From NCBI GenBank assembly GCA_018398815.1, contig CM031615.1:56314162-56378161 (forward strand): a stretch of DNA of 64,000 bases, in the 5' to 3' direction. Origin of the DNA: Conus ventricosus (taxonomy: Eukaryota > Mollusca > Gastropoda > Neogastropoda > Conidae). The notes beneath the pieces are model-generated. The model did not search any database, was not told where the DNA came from, and was given only the letters and a program-made list of their open reading frames with translations. The translations under genes were made by a program, and so were the position numbers. Positions 1 through 57,433 of this stretch are shown piece by piece (position 1 is the first letter of the stretch; every line of letters starts with the position of its first letter).

Positions 1-125
1 ATACAGGTCCCATCTGCTATTTCAACAGGCATCTGCTATTCCCTTCAGGTCCCATCTGCTATTTCAACAGTCATCTGCTATTCCCTACAGATCCCATCTG
101 CTATTTCAACAGTCATCCTAACAGA
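1..125. repeat. minisatellite, ~44-bp unit (edge of window)
   Basis: About 2.5 copies of a unit containing gtcccatctgctatttcaac and catctgctattcc. It continues past the left edge. Confidence 0.7.
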
Positions 126-164
126 ATATCATCATTCTAGTCATTGTTTCTTCTACACTTTCCA

Positions 165-499
165 GGAGAATGGCATTATTCTGATAATTTTTATTCTTCC
201 TTTTACATAAATTTCTTAGAAGAGTATCATCATTCGGTTCTTTTCTATTCTTTCCTGAATACTTCAGAGAGAATATCATTCTGTTCATTTCTGTTCATCC
301 TTCATTACTTCTATAAAAGAAAAAAAACTGCACTATCATGCTCTTGCTTTCTACTCTTCCATCCAAACTTTAAAAAACACAGTTTGCTTTATGTTTATTC
401 TTCCTTCAATATTCATCTTGTGAGTTGATTTTAACGTGGTGACAGTCCTGATGTGGTCCTTTGCGGTCAGCTGGGCTATAAGCAACATTACCATACCTT

Positions 500-538
<39 letters not shown>

Positions 539-690
539 AAGTAACTCTGTTAAAAAAAAACCCTTCATCCTGCTCATTTCTGTTCTTCCTTCTGCATTAA
601 AAAACGTAATTGGATTCATTTCTATTTTCCTGTTTATACTTCTTAAAAAAAACACACGAAAAAACAAAAACCACCATCATTCTGTTTGAT
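165..690. repeat. degenerate T-rich repeats plus poly(A)
   Basis: Loosely repeated attctgttcattt/cttccttc segments with an A tract at 505-534. Intron upstream of exon a; no exon seen. Confidence 0.45.
421..500 (+). mobile_element. I/Nimbus-like LINE 3' tail fragment
   Basis: Matches the 3' end of the LINE at 15214-15298 from gtgagttgattttaacgtgg through gggctataagcaacatta, followed by A-rich sequence in place of the (TTATC)n tail. Confidence 0.75.
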
Positions 691-1058
691 TCTGTTCCTT
701 CTTTTATCCGTCTCAACAGAAAAAAAGATGTTCGATTTTACAGTAAACTACATTGGATTATTTCACCCAAATCTGCCTATGATGTATAGAAAGCTTGAAA
801 CAATTTTTTCTCGGACAGGTATGGCACTTACAGGAGCTTTTCAGCAAAGGCTGCTTACCTTTATCAGCTGTGCTTGACATCTACCTGCTTCAGGTGTTGT
901 GGGAATAATCATCCCAGAAGTGATGTGATAAAGGGAGGGATCCATGTTTGACCCAACACCAATATACAAAGGCTGTTAAACAGCAGCTTCTATGTGACAA
1001 TTTTAGCATGCATGCAATAGTATTGTTGATAGGATTATTATGGATATAATTTTGGTTA

Positions 1059-1061
<3 letters not shown>

Positions 1062-1119
<58 letters not shown>

Positions 1120-1153
1120 CGCGTGCATGTGTGTGTGTGTGTGTGTGTGTGTG

Positions 1154-1184
<31 letters not shown>
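1062..1184. repeat. (GT)n microsatellite
   Basis: Nearly pure GT tract ending about 20 bp before the acceptor of exon a. Long Cys/Val or His/Thr reading frames through it are repeat artefacts. Confidence 0.95.
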
Positions 1185-1185
<1 letters not shown>

Positions 1186-1206
1186 TATTTTGTTATACCT
1201 GTTCAG

Positions 1207-46680
<45,474 letters not shown>

Positions 46681-47434
46681 ACGTTCTGTTTCATACCATT
46701 TACATGATTATCATTACACTCTCAGCATTGTTGGCATCTTTCTCTTCATGGGCACAGTTCTGTTGGTAGAGTTCGAAGCAGCATGTACTGAATCGTGCTG
46801 TTCGTCACTCCGGTATTTGGAGTTATGTGTCTAGGGTCTGTATTTTCATCCTTGTTTGAATATCCCGGCCTGTGATTAACTGCCTCTTGTTTACAGTGGT
46901 GTGTAGCATGCTTCTGCTTTATCCTTGTGCTGCTGATCAAAGGGAAAAAAAAAAAGCAGAATCATGTATTCGAAGAAATTGTGGCTCCCTGTATAATGTG
47001 CATACTGCTTCCCCCCCCTCCCCCCCTCCCCCCCCCCAAATTTTTGCTTCTGAAAGTCATTCATACTCGCTTGTACAAGTCTATACAGACTGGTTCTACT
47101 GCTGTCCAAGTAACAGCGGTGTCCACTTGGAATTACAGTATCAAGCTGCCATGAGGGTACCCATTAGAAGAGACCCTGTTTCTTTGACAAGCCACATAGT
47201 TCGCAACCATTTTTTTTTTTTTTTTTTTGCTGGAGTACGAAACAGAGTATTAAAAGAAAATAGTGCTGCTGCCTTTTCCTTGTATTTTGTTAATGAAAGT
47301 GTTGACTGTGCCTGCGATCTGTTTACTTCGGAGCACGAACTTTACAAAGATTTTTGTCAGCATGTCTAGTCTGAAAAGGAACTGAATGAAGTATGACCTG
47401 TATATTGTGCTCTGCTGGAGATGGAATGAATAAA
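46681..47434 (+). promoter_or_regulatory. copine 3' UTR with candidate AATAAA
   Basis: AT-rich non-coding DNA follows the stop. A candidate poly(A) signal AATAAA is at 47429-47434. The true cleavage site cannot be decided from sequence alone; other AATAAA motifs occur later. Confidence 0.45.
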
Positions 47435-49330
47435 ATGCAAACTTTTGGAAGCTGGAAACTTCATTTACAAAGCTGGTTCTGATTTTTTCCCCTTTTAGAT
47501 GGGCATTCCTGCTGCTCTGCTGACTTTATTTGTTTTCTGGCGTTTTTTTTCTTTTTTTAAACTTTGTCGGCATTTCAAAATTTCCATTCAATTCCATGTC
47601 TGCTTTTACATATGGATTGAGATCATAGCAACTTATATTGCCTTCTTGTAAAAGAGGTATATGTTTGGATTTTTTGTAAAGAGGGAAGTAAAGGGGGGGG
47701 GGGGGGGAGCAGGGGGAGAGATTCGTTATTTTTTTGTATTAGTGGTTTGTTATTTATGGAATCAAGTCTTTGAATATTTGTTTACATTGTGATGAATGCC
47801 TTGTTGTTGTTGTTTTGTCATGATTTGCAGCAAACGGTGCTGTGTTGTTGTTGATGTTGACCATTGCATAAGCACAGGGATACATACTGACAATGGCATT
47901 TTGCTCAAAAAGCTTTCTTGCAACAACATTTGTTACTCAGTCAGCATTGGGAATGTACTGCTGTGGAGAATATTGAGTGGGGCAATGTTTTGTGGAATAC
48001 TGAACTATTTGCTGTGATGGTTGTTGTTCGCCTAGTGGAGATGTGGAAGGGTTATTCAGTGTCAGCTGTCTACTGCCTTCTGGAAATCGTGTGCTAATGA
48101 TTTCCTCTTTTCTATCACTCTCAGACTTTCCTTCTTCCCCCCCCCCCCCCTCTTTACTATTATCCACCATTCATCAGCATTAATGACCCATTCATCTGTC
48201 ATTTTCTTCTTTTTTCAGAAAATCTTTCTGTTTTTTTTCTCCTGTAAAATTCTTAAGATGTCAGCTTTTTTAAGCTTTTTTTTTTTTTTTTTTTTTTTGT
48301 TGTTGGTCATAATCTGGAGACTAGGTAATGAAAAGGCACATACTGTCCAACTGGACTCTAGCTGTCCATTCTGCTTCACCTCCACATACAGCCACTGTGA
48401 CGTGTTCTGGCTCTTTCATTTTTATCGTCATTGATTTGATCCAACATACACAGCACACCACCTGCTAAGCTCCCCACTGGTGACAATATGCTGCTTAGTC
48501 ACAGAGCCGGCGTGAGTGAGATCTCCTTCCAGAGGGTGCCACCACATCCATCTGACGACAGTGCCCTTAAGTTTGCTAACAGAACCTCACCATGACCACT
48601 GAGGTCATCATGAGAGTTGGGCATGAAGGACCACAGAATTTGATTTTTCTTTCTTTTTTTTTTCCTTTTTTTTTTAATGCTGATTGATGAGGATGATGAA
48701 GATGGTGCTACGGATTTCCCATCCTGGTCTCGAGACTACATGACAGGGCTGTGCTCTTAGCTTACTCTCATAGTATATCTTGACGTCAACCAGGCCTGAT
48801 AGATACAGACCCCTGCAGTGTTGGTCAGAAAATTTGAGCAACACTCTCAGAGAAGCTAAACATCTATTAAGTGGATGAAACTTGAATGTATGGTCTCATT
48901 CTTCCCAGCTTATCTTGAGCTCATAGCAAACTCAGCTCAGGGTAGGAGCCGGTCGGGGCAGAAGAATGCCACAGATAAATGGCTCTGATGGGAGCCAATG
49001 AGGAGTCTGGATCATCAACCACTTCGCCATGGTGGCTGGTAAGTTATGAGTTTAATGTATATAAAACGTTAACAGTTGTTTACCGTTGTTGTTTATGGCA
49101 ATACAGCACTTTTTTCCCCTGAGCAGTGCCAGCTCTGAAAAGGCCGTGTGTGTGTGGGCTGTAGCCATTCTAATGTGTAAAGCACATTCTGTGTCTCTGT
49201 CTCTTTGAATGTGTATCTGTGTCCAGTGCAGTCTCACTTTATTGTTAATCATATAGATCAAGGTTTTTTTGTTTTGTTTGTTTTTGCTTCTCCAAATTTG
49301 GCACTGTGACTGAATACCATTGTAGACTTA
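47435..49330. other. intergenic or distal 3' UTR, nothing recognised
   Basis: AT-rich unique DNA with G, C and T runs; no exon, RNA gene or repeat recognised. Confidence 0.5.
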
Positions 49331-49434
49331 TTAAGAGCGAAAGACTCAAGTTGTCATATCTTCAGTGCAGCATTCGATGAAGCAGAGCTATATCTAGATT
49401 CCAAGAGAGTCAGCAACGCCTCACCATTGGTGTT

Positions 49435-49535
49435 CATATCGATCAGAAATACTGTACACTGCCCGCTGCAATGTCTTGGGTGGGAAAGTGTAGAGACTAA
49501 CGATCTAAAGGTCTCAGGTTTGATCCAGGGTTCAG
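49435..49535 (+). mobile_element. degenerate tRNA-like SINE head
   Basis: gactaacgatctaaaggtct followed by a B-box-like ggtttgatcc. Weak; the rest of the element is not recognised. Confidence 0.35.
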
Positions 49536-50217
49536 ACACTCCCCCCCCCCTCCCCCCTTCAAGGAATTTGAAGTAGGTATAAGGCAAAGGGTGGTGGGGA
49601 GGGTGAGAAGAAGATGAGGAACGGAATTTTCTGCCACGCCGCAGACAGGTCATACGCTTGTTCTTCCGTTTGGTATTATTGCTGCTATGTCATGAGAATG
49701 TATTTTGCACATTGCTGTTGCTGTAACTATCCAAAGACTCTTGGGATGTTTCATGTTTTGTACAGAGTTTGAAGAGTCATTGTTTTACAGCTGTTGCTGG
49801 TTTTCACCAAGTGTTCCGAGTTTGACAGGATCTACTTAATCAGTTTTGAATAGTTATCATTTTATGGCTGTTGCTGGTTTTCACCAAGTATTCCGAGTTT
49901 GACACAGTCTGCTCAATCAGTTTTCTTGGCTTATACTGTGGTGATGATGAAGTCATCTAGTGACATCTAGATAGCGATGGTGAGCTACTCGCCAAAACTT
50001 CCACCCACGACTGGAACACGTTGGTCACATGCTAGCGTTACCTGTGCTGTTTAAATGCTTTTCAGGTGGAACCCTGGTTCTTATCACTTGTGAATTGTTC
50101 ATGCATGCTGACAGCTTTTGGACCGTAGATTAGTTGGTAGTTATAAATCAAATTCCTACATTTGATCTTTTTTTTTTTACATAAAGTTTGTGATTAGTAG
50201 TCTTTCAGATTGAGTGT

Positions 50218-50385
50218 ACGGTGGCCTAGCGGTTAGACTGTCCCCGATGTTCAACCAGAGCCTGATGTGAGATTTTCATCATGTCTGTTTTGTTGCTAGA
50301 GAAAACTGAAAACTTAGTCTAAAATCACCATTGTTGTGAACAGACGTTAAATTAAATCAATCAATCAATCAATCAATCAACTGAA
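50218..50385 (+). mobile_element. short tRNA-like SINE with (TCAA)n tail
   Basis: Head tggcctagcggttagactgt with A-box character, then gttgtgaacagacgttaaat and a (TCAA)n tail, a tail type shared with RTE-mobilised SINEs. Confidence 0.6.
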
Positions 50386-50394
50386 AACTACCAG

Positions 50395-50700
50395 AACCCC
50401 TGCCCATACTTTTCACAAAGGTAGCTTTCCATCAATAAAACAGATATACACTTTTTACAGGGGTAGCATTCCGTCAATAAAACAGACATACACCTTTTTA
50501 CAGAGGTAGTATTCCATCAATAAAACAGATATACACTTTTTACAAAGGTAGTATTCCATCAATAAATCAAATATACACTTTTTACAGAGGTAGTATTCCA
50601 TCAGTAGAACAGTGTATACTTTTCACAAAGGTAATATTCCGTCAATAAAACAGACATACACTTTTACCAAGGTAGTATTCCATCAATAAACCAGACATGT
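50395..50700. repeat. minisatellite, ~42-bp unit
   Basis: About seven copies of gtattccatcaataaaacag + atatacactttttacagagg. Confidence 0.92.
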
Positions 50701-50944
50701 ACTGTTCACAAAGGCGATTCTTTTTCTGTATTTGGCTTGTTGAGATATACCCATCCATTTTTTGTTATTTTGGTGTTCACATTCCATGTGATGTGTTGGA
50801 ATACCATGAGCAATGCACATCTGTACTCTGGTGCAAGAGAACTAGATCTGTTGGCTACTTAAGAAGGTTTTGGAGCCAAGAATCGTACCGAGGCAGATGA
50901 GTTGTGGTGCAAGGTGAGGATTTATGTTAATTTATCCTGCACTT

Positions 50945-50992
50945 GCCCTGATGTGGCCCTTTGCGGTCGGCTGGGCTATAAGCAACATTATC
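50945..50992 (+). mobile_element. ~50-nt tail-only retroposed unit, copy 3
   Basis: 48 bp from gccctgatgtggccctttgc to gcaacattatc, flanked by the perfect 13-bp duplication ttatcctgcactt at 50932-50944 and 50993-51005. Confidence 0.88.
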
Positions 50993-51005
50993 TTATCCTG
51001 CACTT

Positions 51006-51939
51006 TTTGTCTGCCGCTTGCTCACATCTTTGTGTCTGACTCCACTGACCATGTTGTATTAATTTTTATTGTTGTACACTGAACATAATTGTAATTGATC
51101 GGTGTTGAGAACAATCATAGTTGAATGAAACCCTTGTCTTGATTTGTGTTATGTTGCACACTCTTGTTCAAATTTTCTTTTGAAAATGAGATATCTGTCT
51201 GGAAATGTCCTTGAATGATTATCACTAAAGCCCGTCTTACAATGGTCTCAGAGATTTTTGTTGTGATCGAGAGTTTTCCCCTGATCGTCTTTGAACAGAG
51301 TCTGATAGGACTGAGATGGAGTAAACACAGGTGAAAGTTAGTTCAACAGCCGAAGATAATGTCTTGTTGATTTACATTTGTTAGAGTCAAGACACTGCAT
51401 TTTTGTGTGTCTGTGTTTATGCGTGCGTGCGTGGGTGTGTGTTTTAATTTCAATGTCTTACTGAGCAGGGTAGGCACAAGGACTGTGCTAAATCTTTACT
51501 TTTGCTTTTTTTCTGTTTGCAGTTCTTTCTTCTTTTACCAGACTGTACTAATGCTCAAATCCAAAGTGGATGCTGTTGACCGGAAAAAAAGGAAAAGAAA
51601 AAAATACCCCGAGTAATCAGAGTTGTCTTTTTAACTGCTAGGGGAATAAGATCTCTTTGAATGGCATGACACTGACACATTCTGAGTTCTCCAGTTTGTC
51701 AAACCTGTTCCTTGGTACAGGTAATGCTGGCTTGGAGCTCTACAATGTCTACACGTCTAAGCGCTTTACATTTTATTCATTTCCTCAGGTTTATTCCAGT
51801 GGAAGCAAGCTGAGAACATTCCTCAGGTTTATTCCAGTGGAAGCAAGCTGAGAACATTAGCTTAGTCGTGCTATGTACTCACCAGGTTGAATGGTGAGAA
51901 CCACAGTTTAATGACTGATGTCATGTTTTTGTCCATACT
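51006..51939. other. intergenic, one 33-bp duplication only
   Basis: Apart from a short duplication near 51786-51854 (aggtttattccagtggaagc twice) nothing is recognised. Confidence 0.5.
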
Positions 51940-53065
51940 CTCCAGCTACCAATGGAATTCCATCACCTCATCATGGACTTCAAAAAGGCATTCAACACAA
52001 TCTGGCAGAAGCCACTATGGGCCACATTGAAGACATTTAACACTGGGCAAAATCTTATCAACACCAGTATCTGTACCCCAGATCAGTTAGTGCATTGCTC
52101 ATACACGGTGCTGTAGAACAATTGTTCACTCCTTCGGTTGGAATATGACAGGGCTGCCTTCTGTCTCCCCCACTTTTTAACATCCTTCAGGTATGCTTTA
52201 AGATTGACGCTCTTGAAGATGTCAGCACAGCCGCCTTTGGAGGAAGAACCATTGCAAACCTTGGATTTGCAGATGGCATCAATGGCCATGCATGCAGTGA
52301 ACAAGAACCCACAAACCTTGTTAAAAGAATGGATGAAACATGGACAAGATACAGTTCGGAAATCGGCACTGAGAAGACCATATTGATGGCCAGTCATGAC
52401 ACCACCATCAACACTGATGTAACAGTCGTTGTTCAGAAGCTAGAAACTGATCACCTGGTCATTTACCTGAGATCCACAACAGCAGTGAGATGTTACTACC
52501 AGAAATCCTCTCAAGGGCAGTAAAGACAACATGGTCCCTGTCCAGATTAAAATCTGTGTAGGAGGATGATGACATCTCCATGAAACACAAGGTCAGGCTC
52601 ATGTCTGCTCTGGTAGATTCCATCTTCGTGTATGCATGTGGGACATGGACCCTCACAGTAAGTCTGGAGAGAGGAAAGTAAGCCGTGGAAATGAAGTGTG
52701 AGATACTAGATATCAAATGTACTGATCCTGTCACAAATGTACAAGTGTGTCAAAGCATCGAACAGTACTTTAGACCATAACAAGATCTACAGACATCGGT
52801 CAAGAAAAGAAGACTATGTTGCTATGGCCATGCAACAAGATCCAGCGGCCTTGCTAAAATGATAGTTAAGGGAACTGTTGAAGGAGGCAGACGGGAGGGA
52901 AGACAGGAAACTGGACAGACTTGACAACAATGTAGACTGGGATAACAGAAATATTTGCAGAGACCCTTGGCTCACAAGGGGCAGAACTGGAGAAATCTGA
53001 CTGACTCTTCAACAGTGTGGTGCCCCTTTGTCTTCTCGTAGAATTCAGGGGGAAGAAGAAGACAC
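51940..53065 (+). pseudogene. decayed RTE-type LINE fragment
   Basis: Reverse transcriptase remnants in shifting frames: HLIMDFKKAFNTIWQKPLW (~51965), IANLGFADGINGHA with a degenerate catalytic box (~52245), EIGTEKTILMAS, RLMSALVDSIFVYACGTWTL, YGHATRSSGLAKM and GTVEGGRREGRQ (~52870), which matches the C-terminal motif of the RTE element at 5833-6456. It ends near gaagaagaagacacgaag. Older than the copy at 4170-6471. Confidence 0.85.
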
Positions 53066-53858
53066 GAAGAATGTTACTTCAGCTGACTCTTCCTCCAGCC
53101 TCTATGGCTTTCATCCCTGCCAACTACCTTGACATACAACCTGTCGTTACTGGCATACTTTCAGAGTAGGGTTTTTTTTTTTCCCCAAGGTTCTTTAGAA
53201 GAACATTTACATCTGTGATCACTTACTGACCCTGCTTTTTGCTGAATGTGATAACTTATCCCAGGAAATGCGGACCAATGTTTCTGTCATGGTTAGAGCA
53301 CACTTGTTCCCTAGATTATGTGAAGGTTTTTGTCAGTCTTTGTGTTTCTGCCAGGAATGTTAAACTTCCAGACAACATCAGGGATTTTTGTTTGTTTGTT
53401 TTGTTTTGTTTTGTTTCTTGGTTGGTTGGTTTGGTTTGGTGTTTCTTATCACTGGCTAGTTAATACATACTGGACATTTACTATGATAAATAATATTTAT
53501 ATACCACTGTTCCAGTGGTAAACAACTCATTGGGTTTTCATGTACCATTCTTTCTTTCATTCATTCAGAAGTAACAAAAAAATCACCACAGAACTCACTG
53601 CCCCCCTTACATGGGTACAGCGTTGTTTAAAATGCTTGATTGAAAAGGGAGGTTTTTAGATGTGTTTTGAAAGCAGGTTACATGAGCAGATTTTTTTAAG
53701 TAGGAGACATTTTCTAGATGAATTGTGGGTTCAATTTCTTTCTTTTTCTTTTTCCTTTTCTTCATATGTTTGTTTGCTAGTACTTTCATTTCATTGCTTT
53801 ATTGAATTCATTCATTTGTTGTATTACAATATTTCTCCCTTGGTATTCCAGGGGTACA

Positions 53859-53913
53859 GCCCTGACGTGGCCCTTTGCAGTCGGCTGGGCTATAAGCAAC
53901 ATTATCTTATCTC
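53859..53913 (+). mobile_element. ~50-nt tail-only retroposed unit, copy 4
   Basis: 55 bp from gccctgacgtggccctttgc to aacattatcttatctc, flanked by the perfect 14-bp duplication attccaggggtaca at 53845-53858 and 53914-53927. Confidence 0.9.
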
Positions 53914-53927
53914 ATTCCAGGGGTACA

Positions 53928-54937
53928 CTTTGTCCCTGGAAGCTCATTAAAAAATCTGTATAGATGAGTTTGATTTATCATGTTTTAAAGCACAATCAGT
54001 CGGGAAAATTCTTCAAATTGTGATTTTTACTTGTTATGTGCTGTTTTTAATTTGCTGGAAATATTATTTGAATTCCAGTCCGCTCCATCATTTTATGTTT
54101 TTATTGTTGGAGATGGGCAATTTTGATTTTGTATTTGTATATTCAGTGTCTGCTGCATTTTCTCCACTGGAATTTTCAGCTGTTTTTTTTTTATTGAATC
54201 AATTGTATTTATTCCCTTTTTGTGTCATTGACTTACTCTAATTATTTTGTTGTTGTCGTTGTTGCTTTTTTATTTACTTATGTCTGTTCATTACATCCAT
54301 CTCTAGCTGAATTTTCTCACGGCCTCGGCTATCAGTTTGTATTGTATTTGAGTGTTTTTGTCTTTTAGCCCACTTTACTGTGTATGCTGTGTCCCACCTG
54401 TTCAGACTTTTCACTGTTTCAGGTCACTTGCATCCAAGTCCACCTGTCATGCATCTCCCTCCCCCCCCCCCCCTCTTTCTTTTTTTCTCCAGGGCTTGGT
54501 GGGGGAAAAAAAGCATGTATAATTTGCTTATCTCATTTTCCTGGAAATATCAAATTTCATCCGTTCCTTCCTTCCCACCACCCGCACCTCCTGGATGCCT
54601 CTCTCACTTATTTGTTTTTCTCTCGTCTATGAACCTTTTCTGCCTCTTTTTGTCTGTCTGTTTTTTTCAATCTCGGAGATGTAAAGTTTTGGTAGGTATC
54701 TAACTGTGTTCAAGGATTACGCGTCCTGTTTGATTTTGTGTGGTGGCAGGATCACTTATTCATTCTTACAATATCTGAATCGAATTTATGTCGGGGTTAT
54801 TAGTTAATGTGCAAAGATACATGTATGAAATTCCGGATATAAACAACAACAACATTTAAAAAAAGTTAGTTTCAAAGTGAGGTGACTGCAGGCGGAAATT
54901 GATACAAATTTAAAAGGAATTTAAAGTCGCTCTGCCG
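53928..54937. other. intergenic, nothing recognised
   Basis: T-rich unique DNA with short homopolymers. Confidence 0.5.
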
Positions 54938-54965
54938 GTTAACATGGACAAAGAAATTACAAGAC

Positions 54966-55010
54966 GAAACACGACGCGTTTCGACCTCTTAGGTCTTCTT
55001 CAGGCAAGAT
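54966..55010 (-). ncRNA. hammerhead-like motif, left arm
   Basis: On the - strand: CUGAAGA, stem II GACC/GGUC with loop UAAGA, GAAA, palindromic ACGCGU, and cleavage triplet GUC. All core positions fit CUGANGA...GAAA...UH. Confidence 0.6.
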
Positions 55011-55074
55011 AAACAACATTCAGGACAGTGAAAACAAAGAACGAGCAATCACTTATCTTCTCAAATTTTGGCAC

Positions 55075-55612
55075 AAGATGGGCGTTGAATGAAAACGAGG
55101 CCATTGGGAAGGGGGTTGAATGAAAACGAGGCCATTGGGAAGGGGGTTGAATGTGAAAACGAGGCCATTGGGAAGGGGGTTGAATGTGAAAACGAGGCCA
55201 TTGGGAAGGGGGTTGAATGAAAACGAGGCCATTGGGAAGGGGGTTGAATGAAAACGAGGCCATTGGGAAGGGGGTTGAATGAAAGCGAGGCCATTGGGAA
55301 AGGGGTTGAATGAAAACGAGGCCATTGGGAGAGGGGTTGAATGAAAACGAGGCCATTGGGAAGGGGGTTGAATGAAAACGAGGCCATTGGGAAGGGGGTT
55401 GAATGAAAACGAGACCATTGGGAAGGGGTTGAATGAAAACAAGACCATTGGGAAGGGGGTTGAATGAAAACGAGGCCATTGGGAAGGGGGTTGAATGAAA
55501 ACGAGGCCATTGGGAAGGGGGTTGAATGAAAACGAGGCCATTGGGAAGGGGGTTGAATGAAAACGAGACCATTGGGAAGGGGTTGAATGAAAATGAGGCC
55601 ATTGGGAAGGAC
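55075..55612. repeat. 31-bp minisatellite, ~17 copies
   Basis: Unit gaatgaaaacgaggccattg + ggaagggggtt, with a few one- or two-base length variants. Open frames of ~200 codons exist in several phases only because the unit lacks stops. Confidence 0.95.
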
Positions 55613-55723
55613 ATCCACCTACCCAATGGCCACATTTGAATTCAACGCCCATCTTCCGCCAAACTTGAGAAGATAAGTGATTGCTCGTTCTTCATTTTCA
55701 TTGTCCTGAGTGTTGTTTATCTT

Positions 55724-55762
55724 GCCTGAAGAAGACCTAAGAGGTCGAAACGCGTCGTGTTT
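55724..55762 (+). ncRNA. hammerhead-like motif, right arm
   Basis: Same fold as the left arm on the + strand: CTGAAGA at 55726-55732, GACC/GGTC stem, GAAA at 55747-55750, GTC at 55754-55756. Stem I is short and partly G-U. Confidence 0.6.
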
Positions 55763-56036
55763 TGTCTTGTAATTTGTTTGTCCCTGTTAACAGGTGGAGT
55801 TACTTTTTAATCCTTTTAAAAATAACGTGAAAAAGTACTTTAAAAAATGGACTAGATCAGCTATTGTTTTTGTCTATGTTCCCCTGGATGTAGCTATCAT
55901 TTATTTTAAATGGTAATTTGCCTTCATTGTGTATAAGGTGGCTTGAACTAGATAATGCTGCTGTTTCAGTTTTGTTTGTTTTGTATGTGTGTTTATTTCT
56001 CTACTTTAAGGGGGGTCATGTTGTTGTTGTTATGTA

Positions 56037-57433
56037 TGTGATGGTGTGGAGGGGTAAGGGGTGTGCAGGTGAAGACAGGCAGATGGTGATAAGTGCAGGA
56101 ACCAAGGGACAGCAGCCAGTCAAGAAGACACAAGAGGACGAAGTAGAGCTTTTCTCCTTTTTAATTTCTCTCCCATGGCAAGGAGCTCCAACCAGGAACG
56201 CAGCCCTGGGAGCAATCTCTCTCGCACAGCACTCAGCGCACTGAGCACTCTCTCTGCCTCTCACGCCAGTCGCTCACATCAGGGAACACTCTGAACCATT
56301 CTCACACAACGCTTTACTTTTATAACAACGTACCGGGCCGCAAAGCCAGCAACACGGTGCCAGAGACGAAACGGGCCCCGCGAGGCCGGAACCAACAGAA
56401 ATTTGTGTTTTCTATCGCGGCTTCAGTGTTGTCTGGCTCGCTGTCCGTTCAAACTATTAACACATATTTACTATCGATGAAAACCTCAGAACACAAGGAA
56501 TAAAATGCAGTAAGTCACATTTGACAATTTTGTTCCTGTACTAAATCATTGCTGATTAATGTCCCAGAGTGAAGCCACTTTTAACGCGTTTGCGTCATAT
56601 TTTCCTCTATTTCAATAAAAGATACTGAAGAGCGTGAAATAATTTTACAATGAATGAATAGCTGGCATTTCGCTCTTTTCATACATATAAACTTCATTTT
56701 CCGAGACGTGTCTAAGTGGAGAATTGTGTTATTAAAATTTACTAGAAAACACAGTTGACTTTTCACTTCGCCGGCCGTCGGCGCCTACTTTTGACACAAT
56801 TTTCAACTGAAAAATACTCTGTTGAAACGGTCTGTTAAATAATAAATTCTACACATTTTCAGTTGTATTCATAACAGAAATGGAGTCATAAGCAGATTTC
56901 GATCGGAAGTCCGAATTTCGTAGAATGATAATTTGGATCAAAACTCCGACAATGAACGAAGAAGGCAACTTGCTCAAGGGAACCGGCTCATCAGTCATTT
57001 CGTATAGTCGCAAGCCTGGCGGAAAAGATCCTGAGCATGCGATATACGAAATGAGAGCTCATGGACATTACTTTTAACATGCATCTTCAGATTCTTCGGT
57101 TTTCCTCTTACTTTTTGTAAAATCAAGAATTATTCAATGTTCATTCGACAGACAATTGAAAATGGCGCCAAGATTGCTCGTGCAAAATCCCAGTTTAGAG
57201 AAAATATGGGCTTCTCAGCCAGTACGGCTGTTAATGAATCAAATACATTAATTTTGTGACTTTAGCGACGTACATACAACTATGTAGGTTCTGAGGTATT
57301 CATGATTTAAGAATTTACACAATAAAAAAATGAGATTCGACCAAGGGAGGTAAGGAGAAGATAACTCTCGAACAAAACATTTCATCCACGAAGGTAACCA
57401 AAATAATATATACACTGTTAGCACCCGGCTACA
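56037..57433 (-). repeat. 3' LTR
   Basis: 1397 bp. Nearly identical to the other LTR over its whole length; differences are mostly single-base insertions or deletions in short runs. Confidence 0.93.

Larger units (their letters stand above)
54938..55793. mobile_element. inverted-repeat element with hammerhead-like motif in each arm
   Basis: The left end (gttaacatggacaaagaaat) is the inverted match of the right end (...gtttgtccctgttaac). The arms are over 150 bp and alike, including aagataaacaacattcagga and gcaatcacttatcttctcaa. Between them lies a 31-bp tandem array. No ORF of its own. The arm sequence also occurs at 16050-16190 and 46389-46470. Confidence 0.88.

Noticed and set aside
47796..48434. 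Small frames of 70-80 codons downstream of copine
   Set aside because: No conserved motif, splice signals or composition bias; expected by chance in AT-rich DNA.
55000..55652. Three overlapping ~200-codon frames rich in Phe, Asn, Pro and Trp
   Set aside because: They are the 31-bp minisatellite read in three phases. No start context, domain or splice signal supports a protein.
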